Positions 1 through 5,140 of a stretch of 5,140 bases of DNA are shown piece by piece. A program made the translations under genes and the position numbers. Source of the stretch: Candidatus Borrarchaeota archaeon (lineage in GTDB: Archaea; Asgardarchaeota; Sifarchaeia; Borrarchaeales; Borrarchaeaceae); contig JAEORY010000329.1 in the NCBI GenBank assembly GCA_016840645.1, positions 1-5,140 on the forward strand. Direction: 5' to 3'. How positions within the stretch are numbered: the stretch's first letter is position 1; each line of letters begins with the position of its first letter. The notes below the pieces were generated by a model that saw only the letters and a list, made by a program, of their open reading frames with translations, did no database searches and was not told the DNA's origin.

Positions 1-633
1 TTCACATATCTTTAAGCCAACAAACCCTGGCGCAATAACAGGAACTTTTAATTGCTTTGATATTTTATCCGCGATTCCAAGCATTCCTCCACAGCCAAAT
101 ACTATAGTATCCGCACCATCTTCTTCAACAGCCTTCTTTGCCTCTTCGTATAAACTTTGGGCTGTTTTTTCCTTATTTTTTTCTAAATCTAGCACTGAAA
201 TTCCACAAGCCCTTATAGATGCACATCTATGTTCTAAACTATAAAGATTTAATTTATCTACAATAGAATTAAAAACATTACCCGGAAAGATTATCGAAAA
301 TTTATTCCCTAATAGCGTAGCAACATGGATGCTTGGCTCATTAATTCCAACAACAGGTATATTCAACTTCTCCTTAGCCGCTCTAAGTCCAGGATCTTGA
401 AAACAATAAATTATTATAGCATCATATCCTTCTTTTTCCGCTTTCTCAGCCTCCTGAAGTACAAATAACTCTGCATAGGCCTCATCATAAAGACATTCAA
501 TTGATTCAGGACCTTTAGTTATATTTATAATACTAATTTCTGTATCACTATCTTTATACTTTTCCATTTCTTCTTTCACAGGCTCATTCCACATCGCAGT
601 TGAAACGGGCACGATTACCTTAATTCTTTTCAT
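1..633 (-). CDS. Asp/Glu/hydantoin racemase family protein (3' end beyond left edge)
   Basis: The 211 residues in the window start at ATG 633 and remain open at the left edge, so the C-terminus is missing. The family racemises amino acids, hydantoins or allantoin with two cysteines acting from opposite faces of the substrate, in the cytoplasm. Both are visible: Cys77 in YCFQDPGL and Cys181 in FGCGGMLGIAD. From memory, characterised hydantoin racemases use Cys76 and Cys181, an almost identical spacing. NIPVVGINEP (91-100) and VPVIAPG (197-203) are further family-like segments. An AAAAGGA ribosome site (643-649) precedes the ATG by 9 nt. It is the last visible gene of the minus-strand operon, 128 bp after the binding-protein gene and beyond a hairpin. 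HyuE-type hydantoin racemase or allantoin racemase fits better than maleate isomerase, but the substrate is not determined. Family assignment is firm; reaction is inferred. Confidence 0.86.
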   Translation of the reverse strand, partial: MKRIKVIVPVSTAMWNEPVKEEMEKYKDSDTEISIINITKGPESIECLYDEAYAELFVLQEAEKAEKEGYDAIIIYCFQDPGLRAAKEKLNIPVVGINEPSIHVATLLGNKFSIIFPGNVFNSIVDKLNLYSLEHRCASIRACGISVLDLEKNKEKTAQSLYEEAKKAVEEDGADTIVFGCGGMLGIADKISKQLKVPVIAPGFVGLKICE

Positions 634-712
634 TACTAAAGTTCCTTTTCTAGTTGTTTCTTACTTCCTATATTTCCAAAAATTATTCTGTTTTATTAAA
701 AGATTGAAATGA

Positions 713-744
713 TGAGGGGCGCTACAATTAGATAGTGCCCCCCA
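713..744 (-). other. Hairpin in the gap between binding-protein and racemase genes
   Basis: The 128-bp gap 634-761 holds one clear structure. GGGGCGCTA (716-724) faces TAGTGCCCC (733-741) with an 8-nt loop, and two further pairs lie outside one mismatch (713-714 with 743-744). Read as minus-strand RNA, the stem has one A-C mismatch at 721/736; read as plus-strand RNA, the same position is a G-U wobble. On the minus strand it is followed by a loosely U-rich stretch (TCATCATTTCAATCTTTT), not a clean U-run, so it is at best a weak terminator. It could instead block 3' exonucleases and keep binding-protein mRNA abundant relative to downstream genes, as is common in ABC transporter operons. No other signal was found in the gap except the racemase ribosome site. 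Confidence 0.4.
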
Positions 745-761
745 CCATAAATTAAAGATTC

Positions 762-2444
762 TTACCTTTTCAATGCAGCTTTTTTTTCCGGATATACTTC
801 TATAAAACGAGGATCAAGGCTGTAACCAAATAATCCTGCAGCTTTCCCTTGAAATGCAGGACCATCTATATATGTTTGATAAGCGTGTTTATAATTCCAT
901 TCGACCATGAAAATAGTAGGACAGAGATCAACAAGATATTTTTGTATCTCAGCATACTTATTAAATCTTTCCCGCTCATCAAGGGTGCTGAGAGCATCAT
1001 TTACCATTCTGTCATATTTAGAATCAAGGAGCCATTCATTTTGCATCACGGTAGGGGCTGACGCTGAACCATAACGTTGATCGAGCAGTGCCCCGGCCTC
1101 AGGATAAGGACCAGCTACCCATATGGTTGTAACATTAGGGCTAGTTTCCATATCTGCACTCTCTTGTACCATTACTTGATACGGAGTCTTAACCAAATCA
1201 ACTTGTATCCCAAGCTCCCCAACATTTGACATAAACAGCAGCCCAATTTTCTCAAGTACGGGTACATCTGAATTCCAATCAAACTCTATAGGATAGTCAT
1301 CAAGCTTACCATAGTATTTTGATTTTTTTAGCTCTTCCATAGCTTTATCCATATCCTGTTTGTACTGCATAACGTTAGGATCGAATCCCGGGATATCCCG
1401 TGGAATTGGTCCTTGTGCTATAGGAAGCTCAAATATCTCTGCTGCCTGCTCATAATCAAAAGCCCACGCGAGAGCCTTTCTAAAATGAATATCATCTGTA
1501 GGTGGTTTTCTATTATGCATCATAAGATAAAAGACACCTCCACCAGGATATTCTGCTATCTCTACACCTTCGATTTTGTCCAATGTTGCAAGTGTTTCGC
1601 TTGTTTGCCATGCGTCTGAAACTTCAAGGTCTCTAGCGGCCATCATTGTCCTGATCGTTACTGGATTCATCGTGCCATACATTGTAAATTCATCTGCTGC
1701 CAGCGGGTTAAGACGTGCATATTCCGGCTCCCAATAATTGGTGTTTTTAGTCATAGCTAAATACTCTTCAAGCATGAATTCCTTCACCATATATGGCCCA
1801 GAACCAGCATCATGATCCAGGAGATATTCTTTGCCGTAATCACCCATTTCCCCGTATGGTCCAGGTTTCTTGATATTTTCCATAACCAAGTCCTTGTTTG
1901 CAATAAAAAACATGAACATAGTTCTGAGAAATGGCGCGAACGGTTCTGCCAAATTAAAAACAACCGTATAATCGCCGAGAGCTTCAGTACTGGCGATTCT
2001 ATCTCCATATAGAAAAGCGTACCCTTCCCCTATAGTTGTTAGTCTATCCATGGTGAATTTGACATCTTCTGCTGTCAATTCAGTTCCATCATGGAATTTT
2101 ATCCCTTCGTTAAGATAGAAAGTCCATTTAAGTCCATCTTCTGAAACTTCCCAACTCTTCGCAACATGGGGCTGCACGTTTCCGTTCAAATCAGGATAGA
2201 CAAGAACGTCATAGAGCGAAGATAAAGCGGTTGTGCTTGAGATATCAGAACCTACAGCTGGATCAATATAGGTAGGCCACGACCATCCAGTCCTCAACCT
2301 CCTAACATCCTCTACAACAACTTTTTCCTCCGCCTGTTCAGTAGCAGCTTCCCGCTTGCCACCTGCAAAACCCGCATACCCAATACCCATTAGCAGTATT
2401 ATTACTACTAATAAGAACGGCATGACTTTCTGCTTTGATTTCAT
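762..2444 (-). CDS. ABC transporter solute-binding protein, peptide/nickel (SBP_bac_5, DppA/OppA-like) family
   Basis: This exported protein captures the substrate outside the inner membrane and delivers it to an ABC permease. Residues 1-27 form a signal peptide: basic MKSKQK, hydrophobic core 9-22, and a likely signal peptidase I site GFA|GGK after Ala27. There is no lipobox cysteine; the only Cys is 508. The family signature spans about 91-135 (QPHVAKSWEVSEDGLKW, then KFHDG and LTAEDVKFTMDRL). Other family blocks are GSGPYMVKEF (214-223), NTNYWEP (234-240) and the segment MMHNRKPP...HFRKALAWAFD (308-330). At 560 residues it is of normal length. Start ATG 2444 is set by AGGAGG at 2451-2456, 6 nt away, the strongest ribosome site in the window, fitting high expression. 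It follows the M20 peptidase gene by 31 bp. No permease or ATPase gene is in the window. The ligand may be a peptide, but this family also carries sugars, opines and metal chelates. Confidence 0.94.
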   Translation of the reverse strand: MKSKQKVMPFLLVVIILLMGIGYAGFAGGKREAATEQAEEKVVVEDVRRLRTGWSWPTYIDPAVGSDISSTTALSSLYDVLVYPDLNGNVQPHVAKSWEVSEDGLKWTFYLNEGIKFHDGTELTAEDVKFTMDRLTTIGEGYAFLYGDRIASTEALGDYTVVFNLAEPFAPFLRTMFMFFIANKDLVMENIKKPGPYGEMGDYGKEYLLDHDAGSGPYMVKEFMLEEYLAMTKNTNYWEPEYARLNPLAADEFTMYGTMNPVTIRTMMAARDLEVSDAWQTSETLATLDKIEGVEIAEYPGGGVFYLMMHNRKPPTDDIHFRKALAWAFDYEQAAEIFELPIAQGPIPRDIPGFDPNVMQYKQDMDKAMEELKKSKYYGKLDDYPIEFDWNSDVPVLEKIGLLFMSNVGELGIQVDLVKTPYQVMVQESADMETSPNVTTIWVAGPYPEAGALLDQRYGSASAPTVMQNEWLLDSKYDRMVNDALSTLDERERFNKYAEIQKYLVDLCPTIFMVEWNYKHAYQTYIDGPAFQGKAAGLFGYSLDPRFIEVYPEKKAALKR

Positions 2445-2475
2445 AACTTTCCTCCTGTTATGGATTTAAAATATA

Positions 2476-3552
2476 TTAAGATGACTCTTTAAGAATCATC
2501 CTAATCATTTCGACTCCTTTCTCCATATCATCTACAGTGATAAACTCTTCCTTTGTATGCTCTTTTTGCACCCCTGTACCTATCACGACTGTTTCAATGC
2601 CTTTGGCATTATAATGAGATGCGTCTGTACCGCCACAGATAAGTTTTGTTATCGGTTCTAACCCAACATTTCTAATTGCCTTTTTCGCAATATTGACAAA
2701 CTTACTATTTTCTGTTATCTTAACAGCCTCCATAAGCACCTCGACCTTATGCTCAACCTGAGCGCCAATCGACCTAGAAGCCGTTGAAAACACTTCTTTG
2801 ATTAGGTCAGCTTGTTCCCTGCATTTCTTATCAGAAAGACTTCGACACTCTATCTTAACTGTTGTCTTTTCAGGTACAGCATTGGTAACAAGACCACCAT
2901 TAATTACTCCAACATTTACGGTACTTTCATTGTCTATCCACCCTTCTTTGAGCATCGAGATTGCATAAGCCGCGGCTTTTATAGAAGATATTCCCTTTTC
3001 AGGTTCCATACCTGCATGAGCTGCCTTCCCGGTGATCTCTGCTGTTAGGCGTATATATGTAGGACCACCTAGAACAATCACATTCAATACATCTCCATCA
3101 ATAACATAACCCTCTTTTGATTTCAATTGCTTTGCATCCAAACTCTTGGAACCAACGGTGCCTATTTCTTCTTCCCTAGTAACAATAATTTCTAAGGGTG
3201 GGTAAGATTTGGAGGTTTTTATTGCTTCAAATAATTCGACAATACCAGCCTTGTCATCTGCGCCCAATATGGTATCACCCTTTGAACGAATTATTCCATT
3301 TTCAAGCAATGGCTCTATATTCTTCCCTGGTTGAACAGTATCCGCGTGTACACCAAATAAGATTGGTTGCGTTTTTTCCGTATTATTGCCATCTAATCTA
3401 ATTATAAGATTTCCAAATTTGTCGGTTTCGGTTTGAGCGTCTAATTCATTCCTAAAAAGAGTTTCAAGATAAGCAATAAATTCTCTTTCTTCACCAGATT
3501 CACTATTGATCTCTACCATTTTGAAGAATTGTTTTACTAAATCCTCATTCAA
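2476..3552 (-). CDS. M20 family metallopeptidase, PepT-like, TTG start
   Basis: This is a cytoplasmic two-zinc exopeptidase of the M20 clan, closest by eye to peptidase-T-like proteins; these remove N-terminal residues from short peptides. Catalytic elements appear in order: GVHADTV with metal ligand His69 and Asp71; LGADDKAG with bridging Asp99; REEEIG with catalytic Glu128 and ligand Glu129; IDGD with Asp152; and EHTKEE with ligand His332. GKAAHAG (175-181) lies in the inserted dimerisation domain, and GGTDASHY (307-314) is the usual C-terminal block. All key residues are present, so it should be active. At 358 residues it is somewhat shorter than classical PepT (about 400), as in PepT-like proteins. 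It lies 71 bp after the first enzyme gene and 31 bp before the binding-protein gene, which suggests it cleaves the imported compound. M20 also contains N-carbamoyl and N-acyl amino acid hydrolases, so a non-peptide amide substrate is possible. Confidence 0.91.
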   Translation of the reverse strand: MNEDLVKQFFKMVEINSESGEEREFIAYLETLFRNELDAQTETDKFGNLIIRLDGNNTEKTQPILFGVHADTVQPGKNIEPLLENGIIRSKGDTILGADDKAGIVELFEAIKTSKSYPPLEIIVTREEEIGTVGSKSLDAKQLKSKEGYVIDGDVLNVIVLGGPTYIRLTAEITGKAAHAGMEPEKGISSIKAAAYAISMLKEGWIDNESTVNVGVINGGLVTNAVPEKTTVKIECRSLSDKKCREQADLIKEVFSTASRSIGAQVEHKVEVLMEAVKITENSKFVNIAKKAIRNVGLEPITKLICGGTDASHYNAKGIETVVIGTGVQKEHTKEEFITVDDMEKGVEMIRMILKESS

Positions 3553-3565
3553 AAGTTACTCCCTT
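3550..3565 (-). promoter_or_regulatory. Ribosome site fixing a TTG start for the M20 peptidase
   Basis: AAGGGAG (3559-3565) lies 6 nt before TTG at 3552-3550. An in-frame TAA stop sits at 3558-3556, just one codon upstream, so no earlier start is possible. The next in-frame ATG is Met12, with no equal ribosome site, and starting there would remove the first helix expected in M20 proteins. An ATG at 3548-3546 is out of frame. TTG is therefore the best start. Confidence 0.8.
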
Positions 3566-3623
3566 GAACAAAAGGTCTTCAGTTAATGAACCGCAATATT
3601 ATTCTACTGCCTATTTAATATCA

Positions 3624-4664
3624 TTATTTCCCCAATTTTCTCGCAAGATCTTTCAAGTCTTTATGAACAACGATCCCCTTATCCAGTAACTGAACATCAT
3701 CGAGCCAGGCTGATGTGTTCAGACAAATTCCATCCGTATGGGATGCACCCCGAATTGCGAGATCCTTGCCAAAAACAGGTCCTACAGCTCCAATACCCCA
3801 TTCTGAGCAACCCCATATTCTCTCATCTTCTACAATATCGCCGGTTAGTTTAGCTTGGGGGTGCCATCCCCAAGAACAATGTGCTAGGCGACGCATTTGC
3901 GGATCATCCCAGCTATTCATCCATGAGTTAAGTGTCTGGGCTTCACTCCCGCCTTCAACTTTTGTTATTACCCCTTTTTCAACTGTACAATGTATAGGCT
4001 TATCAAGCTTTCGCAACGGCGGGTCAACAGTTCCATCAAAAACTAAGGTTCCATTTATAGAATCAAAAATAGGGGCCCATGCTATCTGACCAGCTAAAAA
4101 ATTGGATCCGGGTTTATCCGCAAAGCCTTTGTCAAGGGTCGTTACCCTTGCAGGATCATAATCAAATTTAAGATCTCCACCGGCAGGTGTAGTTAAATGA
4201 AAATGCTTTGTATTGCACGTTAATTCCCATGCAATATCCATAAACTCAGATAAAAGGTCATAATCGACTCTAGCAATTAACCTTACCATCATTTCAGGAT
4301 GCATTCCTACTAGATTCATATACCTAAGTTTCTTGTTCTCCTTCATAGCAACATTGTATGGAGTAGAATAGAGAAGCCATTCATAATTATACTCCACCCA
4401 AGCGTCAGCGCCTTTAAGGGCACCAATAAGCGCCTCCTGGGGTAGCATATCATCGGCTGCTTCTGACACACCTAATGGAGCGGGAAAGGTAATAACCATC
4501 GGCTTTGCGCCACAAGAAAAAGCTGATCTAGCCGTTGCATTTACTACATTCCAATCACTTTCAGTATCTGCAGTAATCACAAATATCTCTCCCGGCTTAA
4601 GTTTAAACAAGTCCCTACACAGAATGTCACCGGCTTTACCAAGTTCATACACATAATCAAACAT
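3624..4664 (-). CDS. M29-aminopeptidase-like metalloenzyme, 2,5-dihydroxypyridine 5,6-dioxygenase (NicX) type
   Basis: First enzyme gene of the operon, 346 residues, close to the roughly 350 of NicX. NicX is an Fe(II) dioxygenase that opens 2,5-dihydroxypyridine to N-formylmaleamate in nicotinate breakdown; it shares its fold with M29 aminopeptidases. From memory, Pseudomonas NicX binds iron with His265, His318 and Asp320. The matching residues here appear to be His262 (AHCSWGWHP), His309 and Asp311 (GASHTDGICLN, an HxD pair), which favours a single-metal NicX-like site over the two-metal, Glu-rich M29 site. The N-terminal half (about 1-130) carries LKPGEIFVITAD (22-33), typical of the fold. 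Start ATG 4664 has AAGGAGA (4672-4678) 7 nt upstream; the gene ends in tandem stops TAA TGA. No signal peptide, so cytoplasmic. NicX-like proteins are widely annotated, also in organisms not expected to use oxygen, and the neighbours do not make a nicotinate pathway, so a different reaction is quite possible. Fold is firm; reaction is uncertain. Confidence 0.84.
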   Translation of the reverse strand: MFDYVYELGKAGDILCRDLFKLKPGEIFVITADTESDWNVVNATARSAFSCGAKPMVITFPAPLGVSEAADDMLPQEALIGALKGADAWVEYNYEWLLYSTPYNVAMKENKKLRYMNLVGMHPEMMVRLIARVDYDLLSEFMDIAWELTCNTKHFHLTTPAGGDLKFDYDPARVTTLDKGFADKPGSNFLAGQIAWAPIFDSINGTLVFDGTVDPPLRKLDKPIHCTVEKGVITKVEGGSEAQTLNSWMNSWDDPQMRRLAHCSWGWHPQAKLTGDIVEDERIWGCSEWGIGAVGPVFGKDLAIRGASHTDGICLNTSAWLDDVQLLDKGIVVHKDLKDLARKLGK

Positions 4665-4822
4665 CTTTGTTTCTCCTTATTGTTTTGTAATTCTGTGGCC
4701 CTTTTTCGTATAGAATGATTGCTGTTTGGCAACGTAACAGTGGAGCTAATTATTTCCTGTTACCCCCAGGTCCACTCGATGTGACGCCACCAATCGATTA
4801 AGCTCACCATGCTGAATCCACT
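4665..4822 (-). promoter_or_regulatory. Long structured 5' leader of the operon (possible attenuator-like element)
   Basis: From the predicted start point near 4822 to the first enzyme gene is about 158 nt, much longer than a plain leader. Several arms compete. CAGUGGA (4823-4817) can pair with UCCACUG (4744-4738). AGUGGA (4776-4771) can pair with the same UCCACU (4744-4739). GUAACAG (4763-4757) can pair with CUGUUAC (4740-4734), which shares bases with the other two. Local hairpins UCGAU/AUCGA (4797-4793 / 4782-4778 region) and CCUG/CAGG (4770-4767 / 4759-4756) are also possible. Two of these arms lie inside a short Trp-rich ORF, one overlapping its stop codon. I find no U-run terminator and no riboswitch class I recognise. 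The remaining part, 4664-4733, is A-rich and largely unstructured up to the ribosome site. Pairings are seen in sequence; function is inferred. Confidence 0.45.
4760..4810 (-). CDS. Putative Trp-rich leader peptide, 16 aa
   Basis: An ATG at 4810-4808 opens a 16-codon frame that encodes MVSLIDWWRHIEWTWG and ends at TAA 4762-4760. Four of 16 residues are Trp (7, 8, 13, 15), far above the usual share of about 1 in 100, and two are adjacent, as in known Trp-sensing leader peptides such as E. coli trpL. It begins only about 12 nt after the predicted transcription start and ends about 95 nt before the first enzyme gene. The upstream GTGGA (4821-4817) is only a weak ribosome site. The ORF overlaps the alternative RNA pairings, so a ribosome slowed at the Trp codons or at the stop could change the leader fold. 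No terminator is visible, so the output would have to be translational, Rho-dependent or RNA stability. TGG triplets could also arise by chance in this G-rich stretch. I do not know a homologue. Confidence 0.45.
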   Translation of the reverse strand: MVSLIDWWRHIEWTWG

Positions 4823-4829
4823 GCCAAAT

Positions 4830-4859
4830 ATTATATAATAGGATTTGACATTTTGTCAA
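4830..4859 (-). promoter_or_regulatory. Sigma70-type promoter of the minus-strand operon
   Basis: On the minus strand, consensus TTGACA (4859-4854) is followed after 18 bp by consensus TATAAT (4835-4830). Start of transcription should be near 4822-4824. The -35 box lies inside the left operator dyad (4851-4864), so a bound repressor would cover it. Such a perfect pair of hexamers would give high activity unless repressed. Confidence 0.78.
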
Positions 4860-4874
4860 CAAAAAATCGATAAT
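4845..4874 (+). promoter_or_regulatory. Sigma70-type promoter of the divergent gntR-type gene
   Basis: On the plus strand, TTGACA (4845-4850) and GATAAT (4869-4874) are 18 bp apart, placing the start near 4881 and leaving a leader of about 28 nt to ATG 4909. It overlaps the minus-strand promoter almost completely, and each -35 box falls within the other promoter's spacer. A second TTGACA at 4879-4884 with weak TATTTT at 4902-4907 would start too close to or within the coding region and is less likely. Confidence 0.62.
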
Positions 4875-4888
4875 TTTGTTGACAAAAT
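4850..4888. promoter_or_regulatory. Perfect 15-bp inverted repeat: paired operator dyads, probably for the GntR-type regulator
   Basis: ATTTTGTCAACAAAA (4850-4864) and TTTTGTTGACAAAAT (4874-4888) are exact reverse complements separated by 9 bp (AATCGATAA). Each arm is also a near-palindrome, TTTTGT-CA-ACAAAA (4851-4864) and TTTTGT-TG-ACAAAA (4874-4887), whose centres are 23 bp apart, about two helical turns, so two dimers could bind on the same DNA face. TTGT-NN-ACAA agrees with the general GntR-family operator pattern. The left dyad covers the minus-strand -35 box; the right dyad touches the plus-strand -10 box and start point. Position and symmetry point to joint control of both transcripts. 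Confidence 0.76.
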
Positions 4889-4908
4889 AAAGATGGTATT
4901 CTATTTTT

Positions 4909-5140
4909 ATGACTAAAAGAGAAACAATTATAATGATGTTATCAACGTATATTGAAAATGATCTGAGATACCGAATTCAGTCAAATGATCGTATACCTAC
5001 GAATTTATCACTGTCGAGTTTAGCTAATTACTATGGCGTCAGCGTTACACCGGTCAGAACTGCTGTGAACAAACTTGTGGAAGATGAGTTGATTCTCAAG
5101 CAGTCCAACAATAGGCTTTTCATCAACACTAGGAGAATCG
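4909..5140 (+). CDS. GntR-family transcriptional regulator, N-terminal part (3' end beyond right edge)
   Basis: The visible 77 residues begin at ATG 4909 and run off the window. They form a GntR-type winged helix-turn-helix: an N-terminal helix (about 4-24, METIIMMLSTYIE-like region), IPTNLSLSSLANYYGVSVTPVR (29-50) with the family's LxxLAxxxGVSxTPVR core, then recognition and wing segments TAVNKLVEDELI (51-62) and NNRLFIN (67-73). The effector domain that would tell the subfamily (FCD, HutC and so on) is missing, though the TPVR and KLVEDELI phrasing suggests FadR/FCD. The ribosome site is weak; an in-frame TAA at 4888-4890 excludes a start far upstream, and ATG pairs at 4933/4936 are alternatives with no better site. 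It is divergent from the operon and shares its operator region, so it is most likely a local, self-regulating repressor responding to a pathway metabolite. Confidence 0.9.
   Translation, partial: MTKRETIIMMLSTYIENDLRYRIQSNDRIPTNLSLSSLANYYGVSVTPVRTAVNKLVEDELILKQSNNRLFINTRRI

Noticed and set aside
1..633. Racemase gene as maleate isomerase (NicE), completing a nicotinate pathway with the NicX-like enzyme
   Set aside because: The YCFQDPGL and GCGGMLG contexts and Cys77/Cys181 spacing match hydantoin-type racemases better than maleate isomerases, and the intermediate pathway enzymes are not present in the window.
1784..2012. Overlapping open frames on both strands inside the binding-protein gene
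   Set aside because: They lie within a convincing SBP_bac_5 coding sequence, show no ribosome site or motif, and are short shadow frames.
3715..4089. 124-codon open frame on the plus strand opposite the NicX-like gene
   Set aside because: It is antisense to a gene with clear family motifs, lacks recognisable domains, and its proline- and serine-rich sequence is typical of a shadow frame.
4718..4733. ATTGC...GCAAC hairpin in the leader as an intrinsic terminator
   Set aside because: The stem is only 5 bp with one wobble and AT-rich, and the following bases (TCATTCTAT on the minus strand) are not a U-run.
4756..4770. CCTGTTACCCCCAGG as a riboswitch core (preQ1- or guanidine-like)
   Set aside because: The C-rich run is on the plus strand, while the operon leader is transcribed from the minus strand as CCTGGGGGTAACAGG; the flanking conserved elements of known classes are absent.
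4792..4873. AATCGATTA (4792-4800) and AATCGATAA (4865-4873) as a repeated binding site
   Set aside because: The shared 8-of-9 bases centre on a common ATCGAT palindrome in AT-rich DNA, and the first copy lies within the leader ORF; chance is adequate as an explanation.

Overview
The window holds a compact, single-direction gene cluster on the minus strand facing a divergent GntR-type regulator on the plus strand. Reading in the direction of transcription (right to left), the cluster encodes: (1) a 346-residue metalloenzyme of the M29-aminopeptidase / 2,5-dihydroxypyridine-dioxygenase (NicX) fold, 4664-3624; (2) a 358-residue M20 peptidase of the PepT-like kind, starting with TTG, 3552-2476; (3) a 560-residue periplasmic solute-binding protein of the peptide/nickel (SBP_bac_5, DppA/OppA-like) family, 2444-762; and (4) an Asp/Glu/hydantoin racemase-family protein (633 to beyond the left edge). 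Gaps of 71, 31 and 128 bp, each downstream gene with its own Shine-Dalgarno sequence, fit one operon. A hairpin in the 128-bp gap may lower read-through into the racemase gene or protect the binding-protein mRNA.

The control region (4665-4908) is the most informative part. Two strong sigma70-type promoters point in opposite directions and overlap: minus strand TTGACA-N18-TATAAT, plus strand TTGACA-N18-GATAAT. A perfect 15-bp inverted repeat (4850-4864 / 4874-4888) is laid over them. Each arm is itself a dyad of the form TTTTGT-YR-ACAAAA, the TTGT-NN-ACAA layout common for GntR-family operators. The simplest reading is that the divergent GntR protein binds both dyads and controls its own gene and the catabolic operon together.

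Between the minus-strand promoter and the first enzyme gene lies an unusually long leader of about 158 nt. It contains a possible 16-codon ORF (4810-4760) encoding MVSLIDWWRHIEWTWG, with four Trp codons. Sequences in and around this ORF can form several mutually exclusive pairings. This looks like a translation-dependent leader (attenuator-like), although I see no intrinsic terminator and match no riboswitch class I know. It is the best candidate here for something undescribed.

Together the genes suggest uptake of a peptide-like or amino-acid-derived compound, followed by hydrolysis and racemisation or metal-dependent processing; the true substrate cannot be read from the sequence. ABC permease and ATPase genes are not in the window and may lie past the left edge. 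The organism is a moderately AT-rich bacterium. The binding protein's N-terminus (hydrophobic stretch, then AGFAGGKREAA, with no lipobox Cys) resembles the ...FAGGxxEA... pattern common in spirochaete binding proteins, so Spirochaetota is my leading but unproven guess.
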